From Dallia pectoralis (lineage: Eukaryota; Chordata; Actinopteri; Esociformes; Umbridae), in the NCBI GenBank assembly GCA_029465975.1, contig CM055749.1, positions 13,415,898 through 13,479,897 on the forward strand: a stretch of DNA of 64,000 bases, written 5' to 3'. This document shows, piece after piece, positions 39,001 to 48,510 of the stretch. Position 1 is the stretch's first letter, and each line of letters opens with the position of its first letter. Both the position numbers and the translations under genes were made by a program. The notes under the pieces are model-generated. The model was not told where the DNA came from and did no database searches. It saw nothing but the letters and a program-made list of their open reading frames with translations.

Positions 39001-42000
39001 GACATACGCTATTATTGGACATACGCTATTATTAGACATACGCTATTACTAGATATAGGCTATTATTAGACATACGCTATTATTAGATATAGGCTATTAT
39101 TAGACATACACTATTATTAGATATAGGCTATTATTAGACATTCGCTATTATTCGATATACACTATTATTAGACATACGCTATTATTAGACATACACTATT
39201 ATTAGACATACACTATTATTAGATATACACTATTATTAGACATACGCTATTATTAGACATACACTATTATTAGACATACACTATTATTAGACATACACTA
39301 TTATTAGACATACACTATTATTAGACATACGCTATTATTAGACATACACTATTATTAGATATACACTATTATTAGACATACGCTATTATTAGACATACGC
39401 TATTATTAGACATACGCTATTAATAGACATACGCTATTATTAGACATACGCTATTATTAGACATACACTATTATTAGATATACACTGTTATTAGACATAC
39501 GCTATTCATACACTATTAGTAGATATAGGCTCTTATTAGACATAGGCTCTTATTAGACAATATAATGCATTTAAATTTCAACTATAAATGAAGATACGGT
39601 TGTCTGACTTCTTCTTGAAATTACTGAATTGATTTTGCCCTCTTACTTCCATACAGCTGTGGTCGCCAGCTGCTGAAGAACACCCCTGGAATAGAGGCTG
39701 GGGAGGGACACACTGAGGCCCAGCGCAGACGCTCTGGTAGGTCACACTCTCTGGTAGGTCAGACGCTCTGGTAGGTCAGACGCTCTGGTAGGTCAGACAC
39801 TCTGGTAGGTCAGACGCTCTGGTAGGTCAGACACTCTGGTAGGTCAGACGCTCTGGTAGGTCACACTCTCTGGTAGGTCAGACACTCTGGTAGGTCAGAC
39901 GCTCTGGTAGGTCAGACGCTCTGGTAGGTCAGACGCTCAGGTAGCTCAGACGCTCTGGTAGGTCAGACGCTCTGGTAGGTCAGACACTCTGGTAGGTCAG
40001 ACGCTCTGGTAGGTCACACTCTCTGGTAGGTCAGACGCTCTGGTAGGTCAGACGCTCTGGTAGGTCAGACGCTCTGGTAGGTCAGACGCTCAGGTAGCTC
40101 AGACGCTCTGGTAGGTCAGACGCTCTGGTAGGTCAGACGCTCTGGTAGGTCAGACGCTCTGGTAGGTCAGACGCTCAGGTAGCTCAGACGCTCTGGTAGG
40201 TCAGACGCTCAGGTAGCTCAGACGCTCTGGTAGGTCAGACGCTCAGGTAGGTCAGACGCTCAGGTAGCTCAGACGCTCTGGTAGGTCAGACGCTCAGGTA
40301 GCTCAGACGCTCTGGTAGGTCAGACGCTCAGGTAGCTCAGACGCTCTGGTAGGTCACTAGCTGGAATGTATCCACAGGAATGTATCCACAGGAATGTATC
40401 CACAGGAATGTATCCACAGGAGTGTGGTAATAATCCTAGGGTTTGGTAATAATTATGTTACTGTTATAAGTTCACTCAGCACAGCCACTCCTCCACGCCT
40501 GGCTTTCTTCCAAAAATTAGTCCCATCTGTGAGTTTTTCCTAGCCGCTATGTATCAACTTGTTGATGGATTCTCTTTCGGGTTTCAGGCTGGGTGTTTGT
40601 AAAAGTACTTGTAATGAATTTGCTCTAGTTACCATTGTCTGTAAATCTATTTCAATATAAAGAAAATGTTAATCCAAACTCATGCTTCACGTCTATTTCC
40701 CCACACGCACATGGTTAATTTACAGTGGATGTATTAGAATGATTCTCACTGGGATCTCCAATGTGTCTCAGCAGCTGGTGAGGGGTCAGAGTTCATGGGG
40801 GAGCCACTGATCAGAGAGGAGAGTGTGGAGGCGGAGTCAGCGGCGGACCGGAGTCTTGATGTAGGGAGCTGCAACCAGACAGACCAGGAGGAGGAAGGCG
40901 AGAGCCTCGCCACAGTGCAGATGACTCAGAGAACAGAGGTACCCATTGTTGAAGCTAAAGATGTTGTGACCTCAATCAGAGCTAATGGAGAAGTATTGGT
41001 TGTGCTACTGCATATTTAATATAACATGACGAGCACAGTATTATTAACCAGACTCATCAGATATAATATAAATGGATCTGGTAGAAGACAGTAGTGATTG
41101 TCTACAGTATTATTAACCAGACTCATCAGATATAATATAAATGCATCTGGTAGAAGACAGTAGTGATTGTCTACAGTATTATTAACCAGACTCATCAGAT
41201 ATAATATAAATGCATCTGGTAGAAGACAGTAGTGATTGTCCACAGTATTATTAACCAGACTCATCAGATATAATATAAATGCATCTGGTAGAAGACAGTA
41301 GTGATTGTCCACAGTATTATTAACCAGACTCATCAGATATAATATAAATGCATCTGGTAGAAGACAGTAGTGATTGTCTACAGTATTATTAACCAGACTC
41401 ATCAGATATAATATAAATGCATCTGGTAGAAGACAGTAGTGATTGTCTACAGTCACAGTATATTTAATTAAATTGGAGAAATGCAGAGATTGTGTGAGAT
41501 TCCGTGAGAGAAATCTGTGACTGATCCATCGGTTACTCAAGACTAATCCATTGATAAGACACAAAAACAAGATGGTCTCTTCCTCTACGTTTTCAGTAAA
41601 AAGTGAAAACGTAAGCTAACCTAGTTATCCACCTTGTTATCCACAATCCATTGTGCAACATGGACTATGTGAAAATCTCTGTCATATTCTTGCCTCATTC
41701 CAGACAACAAGTGTGCTGTGGACGTTTTAAAGGACTTAGACCTGATGTTCTGTCAACATTCTTACAACATTAAGAGAATGTCATTTACAACCTAATGTAC
41801 ACATGATATTAATGTTCCCACAACTGAATGGGTATTCTGGAAACCTCTAGAGAACTTAAAAAAGCTCTTCTGCTGAAATGCATGCAACGTAAGAGCTTGT
41901 GTTCTGGGATGAAAACGTAATTTGAATATCAGTAAAGCTGCAGTTATTGATTATTTGAATCAGTTATTATATGCATAATGTGCTGGATGATCCAAATTAT

Positions 42001-45000
42001 TGAATGAACTTGATATATACTGTTAGTTGAGATTAAATAAACAATTATAAGTCACACATATATGCATAATTTGTTTAATATACAAGGAGCGAGTTAAAGA
42101 AAAAGAAATCTGAGGAGAACTCTTTGAATCCTAATCTAGTAGGCACTGATGTCACATCTAAACATTATTGGGGTTTGACCCAGTCATTCCCGCAGACAGT
42201 GTTACCTACAGATTCTGGTTGAACCGTCCCACTAACAAAGCTATCTAGTTACAGCTTTCTTTTTTCAGAGGTCATAGAATGTACACCCTGTACTCAAAGG
42301 TGTCTAGAAAAGTGAGACTTGACAATTTTTGTATCCTTTTGACTATGCAATTTGTGGATTCAAATAAAGTATCTAAAATGTATTCGGAATTTCGGTTTAA
42401 ATTCTCCTGCCTTTAGGGAGCGGAGTTCAGACTTGACCCGCTGTTGGAGGACCACAATGAACTCATGAAGAAGATTAACAGCTGGAACTTTCAGATCTTT
42501 GACCTGATGGACAGAACCGGAGGGAAGACAGGAAGAATACTCAGCTACGTCAGTACTACCTTATAAATATCTGTCATTACTCCACGTCTGTGTTGTAACA
42601 AACATATACTTAGTATCTGTCTGTCATTAGTCCATGATCTGTAACTTGGGGGGTGGCGTGCTTAGCGCAGTATTTATCAAAAAGGCAGTTGAAGTTTATA
42701 ATAAGATGTTTGTGGTAGTGATTGTACTTGTGTTTTGATTTGTGTCTTACATTTTGAGTTTTTGTTTCCTCCAGGTGAGCTACTCATTGTTCCAGGACAC
42801 TTGCCTGTTTGAGATCTTTAAGATCCCTGTGAGGGAGTTCATGACCTACTTCTGTGCTCTGGAGAACGGCTATAGGGATATTCCCTGTGAGTGTAGAGAT
42901 ACCTACAGTGATACCTACTCCTCTAGAGTCCAGGAACAAAGCCCATATTACCAGTCCTGTGTCAACATATTCACATATTTGAATTGTACTTGGTTTGGGT
43001 GGAGAGTTGGTACTTTGGAGACTGTTCCAGTGTACTGGGTAACTAAATCAAGATCGGTTCAAGTATTAGATGTGTTTGACCATGTTTTCCATGAATCTCC
43101 ATTATAGGACTAAAGGACTTAAAGGAATTAAATAATAGTTGCCTCTACCAACTGTTCCTGATGTGGATCTCTGCCTGTACTCAGATCATAACCGTGTGCA
43201 TGCCACTGATGTGCTCCACGCTGTCTGGTACCTGACCACCCGGCCTGTCCCAGGGTTCCAGCAGATCAACAGTGAGCATGTGACAGGAAGTGACACAGGT
43301 AGCAGTATTTGTTTTCTTGTCTTGATTTAGTCTGTATTAGGGATGCACCAATCCAGTATTTAGTGTGGGAATCGGTCCGATACTGTCCAAAAACACTGGA
43401 TCGGATATCGGCCAAAAGACAATAATAATCCGATACAATCCAATCCATCTGGGTTAGGGTTTATGATGTAAATGCATTGAGCGACAGGTCGTAAAGGGAT
43501 TGTGTGTCCTGAGACAAACAACGCAAGTCAGGTGAACATACAGTGCCTATAGAAAAGCACAATACTACTTACAGATGAAATCAAAACCCTATCAAATATA
43601 TTTTTTGATATTTTTTCTTTATTTAGACATTCTGTCTTACAAGAAGTCTCGTAAAAAGTGATCAGTCCCACGATTTGAAACATTTCGTAGTGCTACATTT
43701 TTAATTAATGACAGCCATCAGTCTGTTAGCATATGTCTCTATTAACTTTGCGCACCTGGATTGGGGAATATTGGCCCATTCTTCCTTGCAGAATTGTTCG
43801 AGTTCAGTCAAATTTCTTAGTGAGCCGCGATTGACTGCTGTCTTCAAGTGCATCCGCATATTTTCAATTGGATTTAGGTCAGGACTTTTACTTGACTAGT
43901 CAATGACCTTTTTATCTTCGTGTCGTTTTTTTTGCTCTGTGTTTAGGGTCATTTACGGGCTTGACGGTAAACCACCTTCCCATTTTCAGCTGTCTAGCAG
44001 AGGGCCACAGGTTTTCCCTCTTCCTCCCTCAATGTTGAGCCAGTGTGAATTGCCGGTATGTTATTGCTGAAAGATTCTGTCTGTGTTGTCCATCTAGACT
44101 CGGACAGCGGAATCTCACCAGGGAGGGTATCGTACGCCTCGTCCAAGAGCTCGTCCATCTCTGACGACAGTTACGGCTGCCTGGCATGGAATATCCCTGC
44201 TCTGGAACTCATGGCGCTGTATGTAGCAGCAGCGATGCATGACTACGATCACCCGGGTCGCACAAATGCCTTCCTCGTAGCAACCAACGCACCTCAAGTA
44301 AGTGTTCCTATCCCCTTAAACCCCACTGCTACCATCTCACCTAGACTGATGAAACATGCACGTGAGAGAGACCGTTCCTCTGGACCGTGTCCCTCACGTT
44401 TGTGTTTCAACTTGATCTCAATTGCTTAGAACAATAAGTGCTTATTCGCTACTGGGACTTGTGGTGATGTTTATTCACCTTGAGGTTTCCATGTAAACGT
44501 GGTTCTAATTCTGAACCCAAATAAAACTGGGACATTTTGGGTCGTTAGTTTGTGTCAGTAAAAGGATCCCACAAATACTGGGAATTCTATTTCTGGTTGC
44601 CAAATTATGGCAAAGGTTGTTGTGCAAATTCTCCCACTGTGTGAATAGTTTTGCACTGTGATGACCTATTGTAGCCCTGTGAATTCTATCTGTGTTATGT
44701 AAATGTCCCAGGAAAACTATTTATTGAAAGTCAACACTAACTTATTGACATTTGGTTGTCAGTCGGCCACTCAGGTGTCCACTAAACCTGGACCAGACGA
44801 TTAGTTTATCTGTCTTTTGTCTTTCCCTTCGTTAACCTGTATGCTTTCTTCTTGTATTCTGACACAAGCCTCTCTGCCCTCTCTCTTCTGTCGTTCACCT
44901 ACTATCTTCTCCGTCTCCATGTTTCTCAGGCGGTGCTATATAATGACCGTTCGGTTTTGGAGAACCACCACGCCGCGTCAGCCTGGAGCCTTTATCTGTC

Positions 45001-47212
45001 CTGCCCAGAGTTCAACTTTCTTGCAAACCTGGACCATGTGGAATTCAAACGTTTCCGCTTTCTGGTCATCGAAGCCATTCTCGCCACAGACCTTAAGAAG
45101 CACTTTGACTTCCTCGCCGAATTCAATTCAAAGGTTTGAGATGTTGACTACTCACCTCGCTATCTCGGAACATCTGTTGTCCTTCTGTTGTGACGGGCGA
45201 TAATTGTCTCCACCATACAGGCAGTGCGTACAGGAATCGCCTTGATTTAGGTCTGAGATGCTGAGTCTGTATCTGCGTCTATTTTTCTGCTGATGTTAAC
45301 AGGTGAACGATGTGAACAGCCCAGGAATTGATTGGACTAATGAGAATGACAGGTTGCTGGTGTGCCAGGTGTGCATTAAGCTGGCTGACATCAATGGGCC
45401 GGCCAAAGTGCGCGATCTGCATCTCAAGTGGACAGAAGGCATTGTCAATGAGTTTTACGAGCAGGTAGAAAACCCTCCGCAACGCTGAATGTCTGTTGCC
45501 AATGTATTGACGTGCCATGTCACCCTCGTTATTGAGTACGCCATCGTCTACCTAAATGTTTCAGCGTGTGTTTTCTGTAGCCTACTCTAACTAATGCGTG
45601 CACATCACATAGCTTACAAAGAACCGTCGTTTCGTGGTCTTTCACGGGTTTCAACTGAACTGAATGTCCATTTAGGAAGTAAAGTATGATTTGATGTGTG
45701 TGTCTCTGTTTCTTCCAGGGAGATGAAGAGGCCACTCTGGGTTTACCCATCAGCCCCTTTATGGATCGCTCCTCTCCACAGCTAGCCAAGCTGCAGGAGT
45801 CCTTCATCACACACATTGTAGGGCCGCTTTGCAACTCGTACGACGCCGCTGGCCTGCTACCGGGCTACTGGATCGACGAGGAGCACTCTGAAGATGAGGA
45901 TGCCGAAGAGCTGGTGGAGGACACAGAGACAGACGAAGATGAGCTGGAGGAAGAGGAGGAGGAGCTCCAACCACGTATGTTTGTTTTTGGTTGTTTTTGG
46001 TTTTTATTTCCTACTGGATGCTTTATTTGGATAGAGACATTGGCAAAATATACAGAAGCGAGTTTTAACTGAACGAGCAGGCAGCAGATTCTTACACATG
46101 CAGCAGATTCCTACACATGCAGCAGATTCTAACACATGCAGCAGATTTTTACTCTTGCAGCAGATTCTTACACATGCAGCAGATTCTTACACATGCAGCA
46201 GATTCTTTCACATGCAGCAGATTCTTTCACATGCAGCAGATTCTTACACATGCAGCAGATTTTTACTCTTGCAGCAGATTCCTACACATGCAGCAGATTC
46301 TTACACATGCAGCAGATTCTTACACAGGCAGCAGATTCTTACACATGCAGCAGATTCCTACACATGCAGCAGATTCTTACACATGCAGCAGATTCCTACA
46401 CATGCAGCAGATTCTTACACATGCAGCAGATTTTTACTCTTGCAGCAGATTCTTACAAATGCAGCAGATTCTTACACAGGCAGCAGATTCTTACACATGC
46501 AGCAGATTCGTACACATGCAGCAGATTCGTACACATGCAGCAGATTCTTACACATGCTGCAGATTCGTGCACATGCAGCAGATTCGTACACATGCAGCAG
46601 ATTTTTACACATGCAGCAGATTCGTACACATGCAGCAGATTCGTACACATGCAGCAGATTCTTACACATGCAGCAGATTCGTGCACATGCAGCAGATTCG
46701 TACACATGCAGCAGATTTTTACACATGCAGCAGATTCTTACACGTGCAGCAGATTCGTACACATGCAGCAGAATCTTACACATGCAGCAGATTCGTGCAC
46801 ATGCAGCAGATTCGTACACATGCAGCAGATTTTTACACATGCAGCAGATTCTTACACGTGCAGCAGATTCGTACACATGCAGCAGAATCTTACACATGCA
46901 GCAGACCACTGGAGTCTTCTCCAGGCCACCCATGGATGCTCTGTACTAAGTGCTCGTGTCAGTGTAACACTTGGTGTTTGTTAAAGCCGTTTTTTTTGCA
47001 TGTCCCATGCAGAGAGGAGAAAGGGCAGGCGCCGGCTGTTCTGCAATATCATGCAGCACCTGACGGAGAACCACAAGGTGTGGAAGAAGACCATCGAAGA
47101 GGAGGAGACGAGCAAGGAGAAGCAGCAAGCCGACAGCCTGCCACCGAACCTGCCCTCCTCACCCTCAGATGACGTCATCCAGGAGGAGGAGGAGGGAGAG
47201 GAGCGCCAGTAG
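29987..47212 (+). CDS. pde3b: cGMP-inhibited 3',5'-cyclic phosphodiesterase 3B, exons 2-16 (5'-partial)
   Basis: Hydrolyses cAMP and cGMP; PDE3 enzymes are membrane-associated and act in insulin and cAMP signalling (family knowledge). Join: 29987-30037, 33438-33686, 34656-34804, 38158-38261, 38352-38550, 39657-39736, 40775-40938, 42417-42548, 42775-42886, 43185-43298, 44098-44297, 44930-45133, 45303-45464, 45719-45974, 47013-47212. Every junction is GT-AG and phases match throughout, giving 2,376 nt (791 codons plus TAG). The part seen holds the regulatory linker with basic-Ser kinase sites, then the catalytic domain with HNRVHATDVLH, HDYDHPGRTN, LADINGPAKV and SPQLAKLQ, then an acidic tail. 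Family length is about 1,100 residues, so roughly 300 N-terminal residues with the membrane region lie off-window. PDE3A is the alternative; the adjacent cyp2r1 favours PDE3B. Exon numbers assume one missing upstream exon. Confidence 0.95.
31217..31845. repeat. 35-bp minisatellite that switches orientation
   Basis: About 14 direct copies containing TATTGTGGACTGTTACAAG and TATATATAAACCCC run to 31,720. From 31,729 about 3.5 copies run in inverted orientation. The junction is a perfect inverted repeat of 48 nt arms (31673-31720 and 31729-31776) with an 8-nt loop. Confidence 0.95.
31846..32634. repeat. 34-bp minisatellite, about 23 copies
   Basis: The unit contains CACAAGCTGCGTATTTGTGG and GGGAACGTGACAGG, and abuts the previous array with no gap. 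It contains two CpGs per unit. No stop codon falls in any minus-strand frame, so three overlapping frames of 260-340 codons are open; they are not genes. Confidence 0.96.
33438..33686 (+). CDS. pde3b: pde3b exon 3
   Basis: 83 codons, phase 0 to 0. The acceptor is TTTCTACAG and the donor AAG|GTGTGC. It includes NGVDLSVINEARNMVSDLL, the Leu/Ser-rich SSLRSVSSLMG and the very conserved NPFTPFPGFYPCSELEDP. This is the PDE3 linker between the membrane region and the catalytic domain. Confidence 0.93.
33820..34535. repeat. 64-bp minisatellite in pde3b intron 3, about 11 copies
   Basis: The unit contains ACTGGCTACCTGTGGTATAT, TGGATATATATTACAAACCC and CTTATATACCATTATCTATT. Two sub-families (GGATATAT and GGAAATAT) alternate. 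It begins 135 bp after exon 3 and stops about 120 bp before exon 4. Confidence 0.96.
34656..34804 (+). CDS. pde3b: pde3b exon 4
   Basis: 149 nt, phase 0 to 2. The acceptor is CACACGCTCAG. It encodes SSRNSLPTPQLRRGSTSS, a PDE3 regulatory segment whose RRGS motif fits a PKA/Akt-type site (inference from consensus). The donor ACCAG|GTACGC and about 22 preceding exon bases are repeated as a tandem array in the following intron. Confidence 0.92.
34783..36175. repeat. 58/64-bp minisatellite seeded on the exon 4 5' splice site
   Basis: The unit contains ATCCTGAACACTATATGACC, AGGTACGCCTGTATACACG and TTCACCTAACACTGACC. The first unit is the last 22 bases of pde3b exon 4 plus its donor. ACCAGGTAC occurs 22 times, once at the real exon end and 21 times in intron 4. 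A higher-order block of 58- and 64-bp units recurs. Confidence 0.96.
36180..38157 (+). other. Remainder of pde3b intron 4
   Basis: AT-rich sequence with a probable Tc1-like fragment at 37,440-37,720. Otherwise no exon, RNA gene or repeat is recognised. Confidence 0.7.
37440..37720 (+). pseudogene. Possible Tc1-like transposase remnant
   Basis: The plus-strand frame reads SVIFQLDNDRKNTCN, resembling the Tc1 catalytic FQxDNDPKHT block. A Lys-rich stretch follows with a stop soon after. Similarity is short and the rest is decayed. Confidence 0.45.
38158..38261 (+). CDS. pde3b: pde3b exon 5
   Basis: 104 nt, phase 2 to 1. The acceptor is TGTTCCAG and the donor GCAG|GTATGC. It reads NLLTIPKQRSSSVTLTYH, matching the PDE3 linker; RSSSV is a second basic-Ser phosphorylation-type motif. 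Only 90 nt of intron separate it from exon 6. Confidence 0.92.
38352..38550 (+). CDS. pde3b: pde3b exon 6
   Basis: 199 nt, phase 1 to 2. The acceptor is CTCTGATTTAG and the donor AGCAG|GTTGGC. It contains the conserved VEFPDTADFLTKPSINL and TPSSPDF stretches in a Ser/Pro-rich linker. A 17/22-bp tandem array starts a few bases after the donor. Confidence 0.92.
38558..39562. repeat. 17/22-bp AT-rich minisatellite in pde3b intron 6
   Basis: More than 50 copies of ATTATTAGACATACGCT, with a 22-bp variant containing ACTGTACGCT. The array begins within ten bases of the exon 6 donor. GATATAGGCT and ACACT variants dominate the distal half. Confidence 0.95.
39657..39736 (+). CDS. pde3b: pde3b exon 7
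   Basis: 80 nt, phase 2 to 1. The acceptor is CCATACAG. It starts by completing SCGRQLLK, matching the Cys-Gly-x-Gln-x-Leu-Lys segment of PDE3. The donor TCTG|GTAGGT and the preceding GACGCTCTG form the first unit of the 17-bp array that fills the next intron. Confidence 0.85.
39726..40355. repeat. 17-bp minisatellite seeded on the exon 7 5' splice site
   Basis: The unit GACGCTCTGGTAGGTCA recurs about 36 times. The first copy straddles the exon 7 end (GACGCTCTG|GTAGGT), so CTGGTAGGT, a strong donor-like motif, occurs about 29 times. A CAGGTAGCTC variant becomes common in the second half. Confidence 0.96.
40365..40425. repeat. 14-bp tandem repeat, 4 copies
   Basis: GGAATGTATCCACA repeated four times, directly after the 17-bp array. 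Confidence 0.95.
40500..40640 (+). repeat. Interspersed repeat fragment, same family as 20.0 kb
   Basis: Contains GTGAGTTTTTCCTAGCCGCT ... TTTCAGGCTGGG ... GTAAAAGTACTTGTAA in pde3b intron 7, matching the copy near 20 kb in order and orientation. Confidence 0.6.
40775..40938 (+). CDS. pde3b: pde3b exon 8
   Basis: 164 nt, phase 1 to 0. It is an acidic Glu/Ser-rich linker of low conservation, supported by frame continuity and by GT-AG sites (donor GAG|GTACCC). The acceptor is a tandem CAGCAG, so exon start 40772 is also possible and would add one residue in frame. Confidence 0.82.
41034..41455. repeat. 69-bp minisatellite in pde3b intron 8, 6 copies
   Basis: The unit contains ACAGTATTATTAACCAGACT, CATCAGATATAATATAAATG and CATCTGGTAGAAGACAGTAG. 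Period 69 is a multiple of three, which keeps a 184-codon minus-strand frame open as a repeat artefact. Confidence 0.96.
41456..42416 (+). other. Distal part of pde3b intron 8
   Basis: About 1 kb of unique AT-rich intron; nothing recognised. Confidence 0.7.
42417..42548 (+). CDS. pde3b: pde3b exon 9
   Basis: 44 codons, phase 0 to 0. The acceptor is TGCCTTTAG and the donor TAC|GTCAGT. It encodes the start of the catalytic region, with the INSWNFQIFDL motif typical of PDE3 and related PDEs, followed by KTGRILSY. Confidence 0.93.
42775..42886 (+). CDS. pde3b: pde3b exon 10
   Basis: 112 nt, phase 0 to 1. The acceptor is TTTCCTCCAG and the donor CCCT|GTGAGT. It reads SLFQDTCLFEIFKIP and ALENGYRDIP, the N-terminal catalytic subdomain leading into the first metal-binding histidine motif. 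Confidence 0.94.
43185..43298 (+). CDS. pde3b: pde3b exon 11
   Basis: 114 nt, phase 1 to 1. The acceptor is CTGTACTCAG and the donor ACAG|GTAGCA. It holds YHNRVHATDVLHAVWYLTT, whose first histidines contribute to the catalytic and metal centre. It then enters the PDE3-specific insert after RPVPGFQQI. Confidence 0.95.
43335..43455. mobile_element. Possible hAT/MITE-like fragment in pde3b intron 11
   Basis: Starts TTAGGGATGCACCAATCCAG and contains the partly inverted GGATCGGATATCGG and AATCGGTCCGATACTG segments. AGGGATGCACC ends are typical of a teleost hAT-derived repeat; assignment is tentative. Confidence 0.4.
43540..44040 (-). pseudogene. Tc1-like transposase C-terminal remnant in pde3b intron 11
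   Basis: The minus strand from about 43,900 to 43,710 reads SSKSPDLNPIENMRMHLKTA, then LTELEQFCKEEWANIPQS and ETYANRLMAVI. This is the C-terminal catalytic block and tail of a teleost Tc1 transposase. It is better preserved than the other copies but lacks upstream coding sequence, so it is not functional. Confidence 0.85.
44098..44297 (+). CDS. pde3b: pde3b exon 12
   Basis: 200 nt, phase 1 to 0. The acceptor is TCCATCTAG and the donor CAA|GTAAGT. It contains the Ser-rich PDE3-specific insert, then NIPALELMALYVAAAMHDYD and HPGRTNAFLVATNAPQ. HDYDHPGRTN is the PDEase family signature and supplies metal-binding His and Asp. Confidence 0.96.
44298..44929 (+). other. pde3b intron 12
   Basis: 632 bp of unique-looking intron; no repeat or RNA recognised. 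Confidence 0.85.
44930..45133 (+). CDS. pde3b: pde3b exon 13
   Basis: 68 codons, phase 0 to 0. The acceptor is GTTTCTCAG and the donor AAG|GTTTGA. It includes DRSVLENHHAASAW, HVEFKRFRFLVIEAILATDL and KKHFDFLAEFN, all core catalytic helices. Confidence 0.96.
45303..45464 (+). CDS. pde3b: pde3b exon 14
   Basis: 54 codons, phase 0 to 0. The acceptor is GATGTTAACAG and the donor CAG|GTAGAA. It has NENDRLLVCQVCIKLADING, with the Asp of LADI a metal ligand in PDEs, then KWTEGIVNEFYEQ. Confidence 0.96.
45719..45974 (+). CDS. pde3b: pde3b exon 15
   Basis: 256 nt, phase 0 to 1. The acceptor is TTTCTTCCAG and the donor CCAC|GTATGT. GLPISPFMDRSSPQLAKLQ includes the invariant glutamine that clamps the purine, and ITHIVGPLCNSYDAAGLLPG completes the fold. 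A long Glu/Asp run follows. Confidence 0.96.
46082..46912. repeat. 19-bp minisatellite in pde3b intron 15, about 44 copies
   Basis: The unit CAGCAGATTCTTACACATG varies at TTC/TTT/TCG and ACTCTTG. Read across the junction it gives TTCTTACACATGCAG|CAG, an acceptor-like motif. No stop falls in any plus frame, which creates spurious frames of 280-350 codons, one of which runs on through exon 16 sequence out of the exon's frame. Confidence 0.96.
47013..47212 (+). CDS. pde3b: pde3b exon 16 (terminal, with stop)
   Basis: 200 nt from acceptor TCCCATGCAG to TAG. It encodes the basic RRKGRRRLFC, then MQHLTENHKVWKK, then a Glu-rich C-terminus, matching PDE3 tails. The acceptor ends in CATGCAG, the same heptamer carried by every unit of the 19-bp array ending about 100 bp upstream. 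Confidence 0.94.
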
Positions 47213-48510
47213 CAGCGGGCTGATGAGGAAGAGGAAACAATGAGCTTGGGTAGTGTAGAAGGATGAAGGAGAAAGACACATAAGTTCACATGCATACTAT
47301 AAACCAGGTGAACCAGGAGATGTTTCTGGAGCGTGACCTTCTGCATGTTTACCCCACTTGGTACTCACCTAATGTCGCTTATCAACCAGGTATCTTATTT
47401 TAATCAGGCGCATTAGGATAGGGTTGAGGGGGAACCTGCAGGAGGGTGACGTTAGCACTGGAGGACCAGGGTTGGTCATCGCCGCTGTAGACACACATCC
47501 CACACACACGCCTACATACACACGGGACGTTCCTGCTGGATCCCCACGCTGATATGGTCACTGTGCCGACGCTCAGACGCAAATGCAGCCATGTTGTTAT
47601 TAAAGGCCTTACTACTGTGAGCGGATCCTGGCTGCGACGGTGGGAGACCCAGTCCTGAGCACTTTCACCCCATGGAGGGTAGACCAAGAACAAACACCAG
47701 AGCTGAGGACACTGGTGTGAAGTGAAATGGAGAAAGGGTCTGGATGTCCCCTCCATGGCGACTGGCGGTGGTGCTGCTCTGAAGACAGACAGAGCGCTTA
47801 ACTTTCCCTCTGGTACGAAAACAAATCCCATTATTGAAAAATGACAACAGAGAAGTGAATGACCCCCCGTTACCAAAGCGACCCGTTTTAACAGACGAGA
47901 CACTGAGACCGTTTCAGGCTCAATGTCCGGAATATTCCGCGTTTCTATATCAAATGTGCCTGTGTGAACCTTTACTGAGTCCCCTGGTCCAGATTCTAGG
48001 TTCATCTGTTCAATCCTCTATTCCGGCTGGCGACACAAAACACTGTATCACTAACTCAGTCACAGAGACATTAAGGAAATGCTGACTGATAACGAACAAT
48101 ATGCCTGCATCGTTTTTGATGCCTTGAAGTCATTTGTACCGCCTGCCTTTCTCGTTTTAGTTTTTATTTCTGTTGGTTTTCCTTCTGTTTGTGTGTGTGT
48201 TTGTGTGTGTGTGTTTCTTTTTTTCAGGAACGCTTGGTTGCTAATCATTGAAATGTTCTCCTACACGAGATACAGTTCCCTCTGTTGTTTCACATATTGC
48301 TTTCACAACGTAAGTTATGTACCAATGAAGGGATTGTTTTTCTTTTGAAGTTGATCTATTTTTCACAGCTACTCAGGATTCTTGTGAAGTTGAATAACTA
48401 TTTTTCAAGAATGAAGTCATTGAGTTTAACACACGTTTCAATTGAACATAATTGAATCTCTGTGATTGAATTCGTTTTTAATCTTTGTATAAAGAACTTG
48501 AAACCAAGCA

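Noticed and set aside
41016..41570. 184-codon minus-strand frame with six copies of a 23-residue repeat
   Set aside because: The 69-bp unit is divisible by three and keeps one antisense frame open. It lies in an intron of pde3b and has no family similarity.
46098..47172. Long plus-strand frames (about 280-350 codons) of a Cys/His/Gln-rich repeat
   Set aside because: Caused by the stop-free 19-bp array in intron 15. The frame that continues into exon 16 is not the frame of pde3b there.
47400..48005. 201-codon minus-strand frame downstream of pde3b
   Set aside because: Antisense to the probable 3' UTR, with no family similarity, and interrupted outside this stretch. No splice or promoter evidence.
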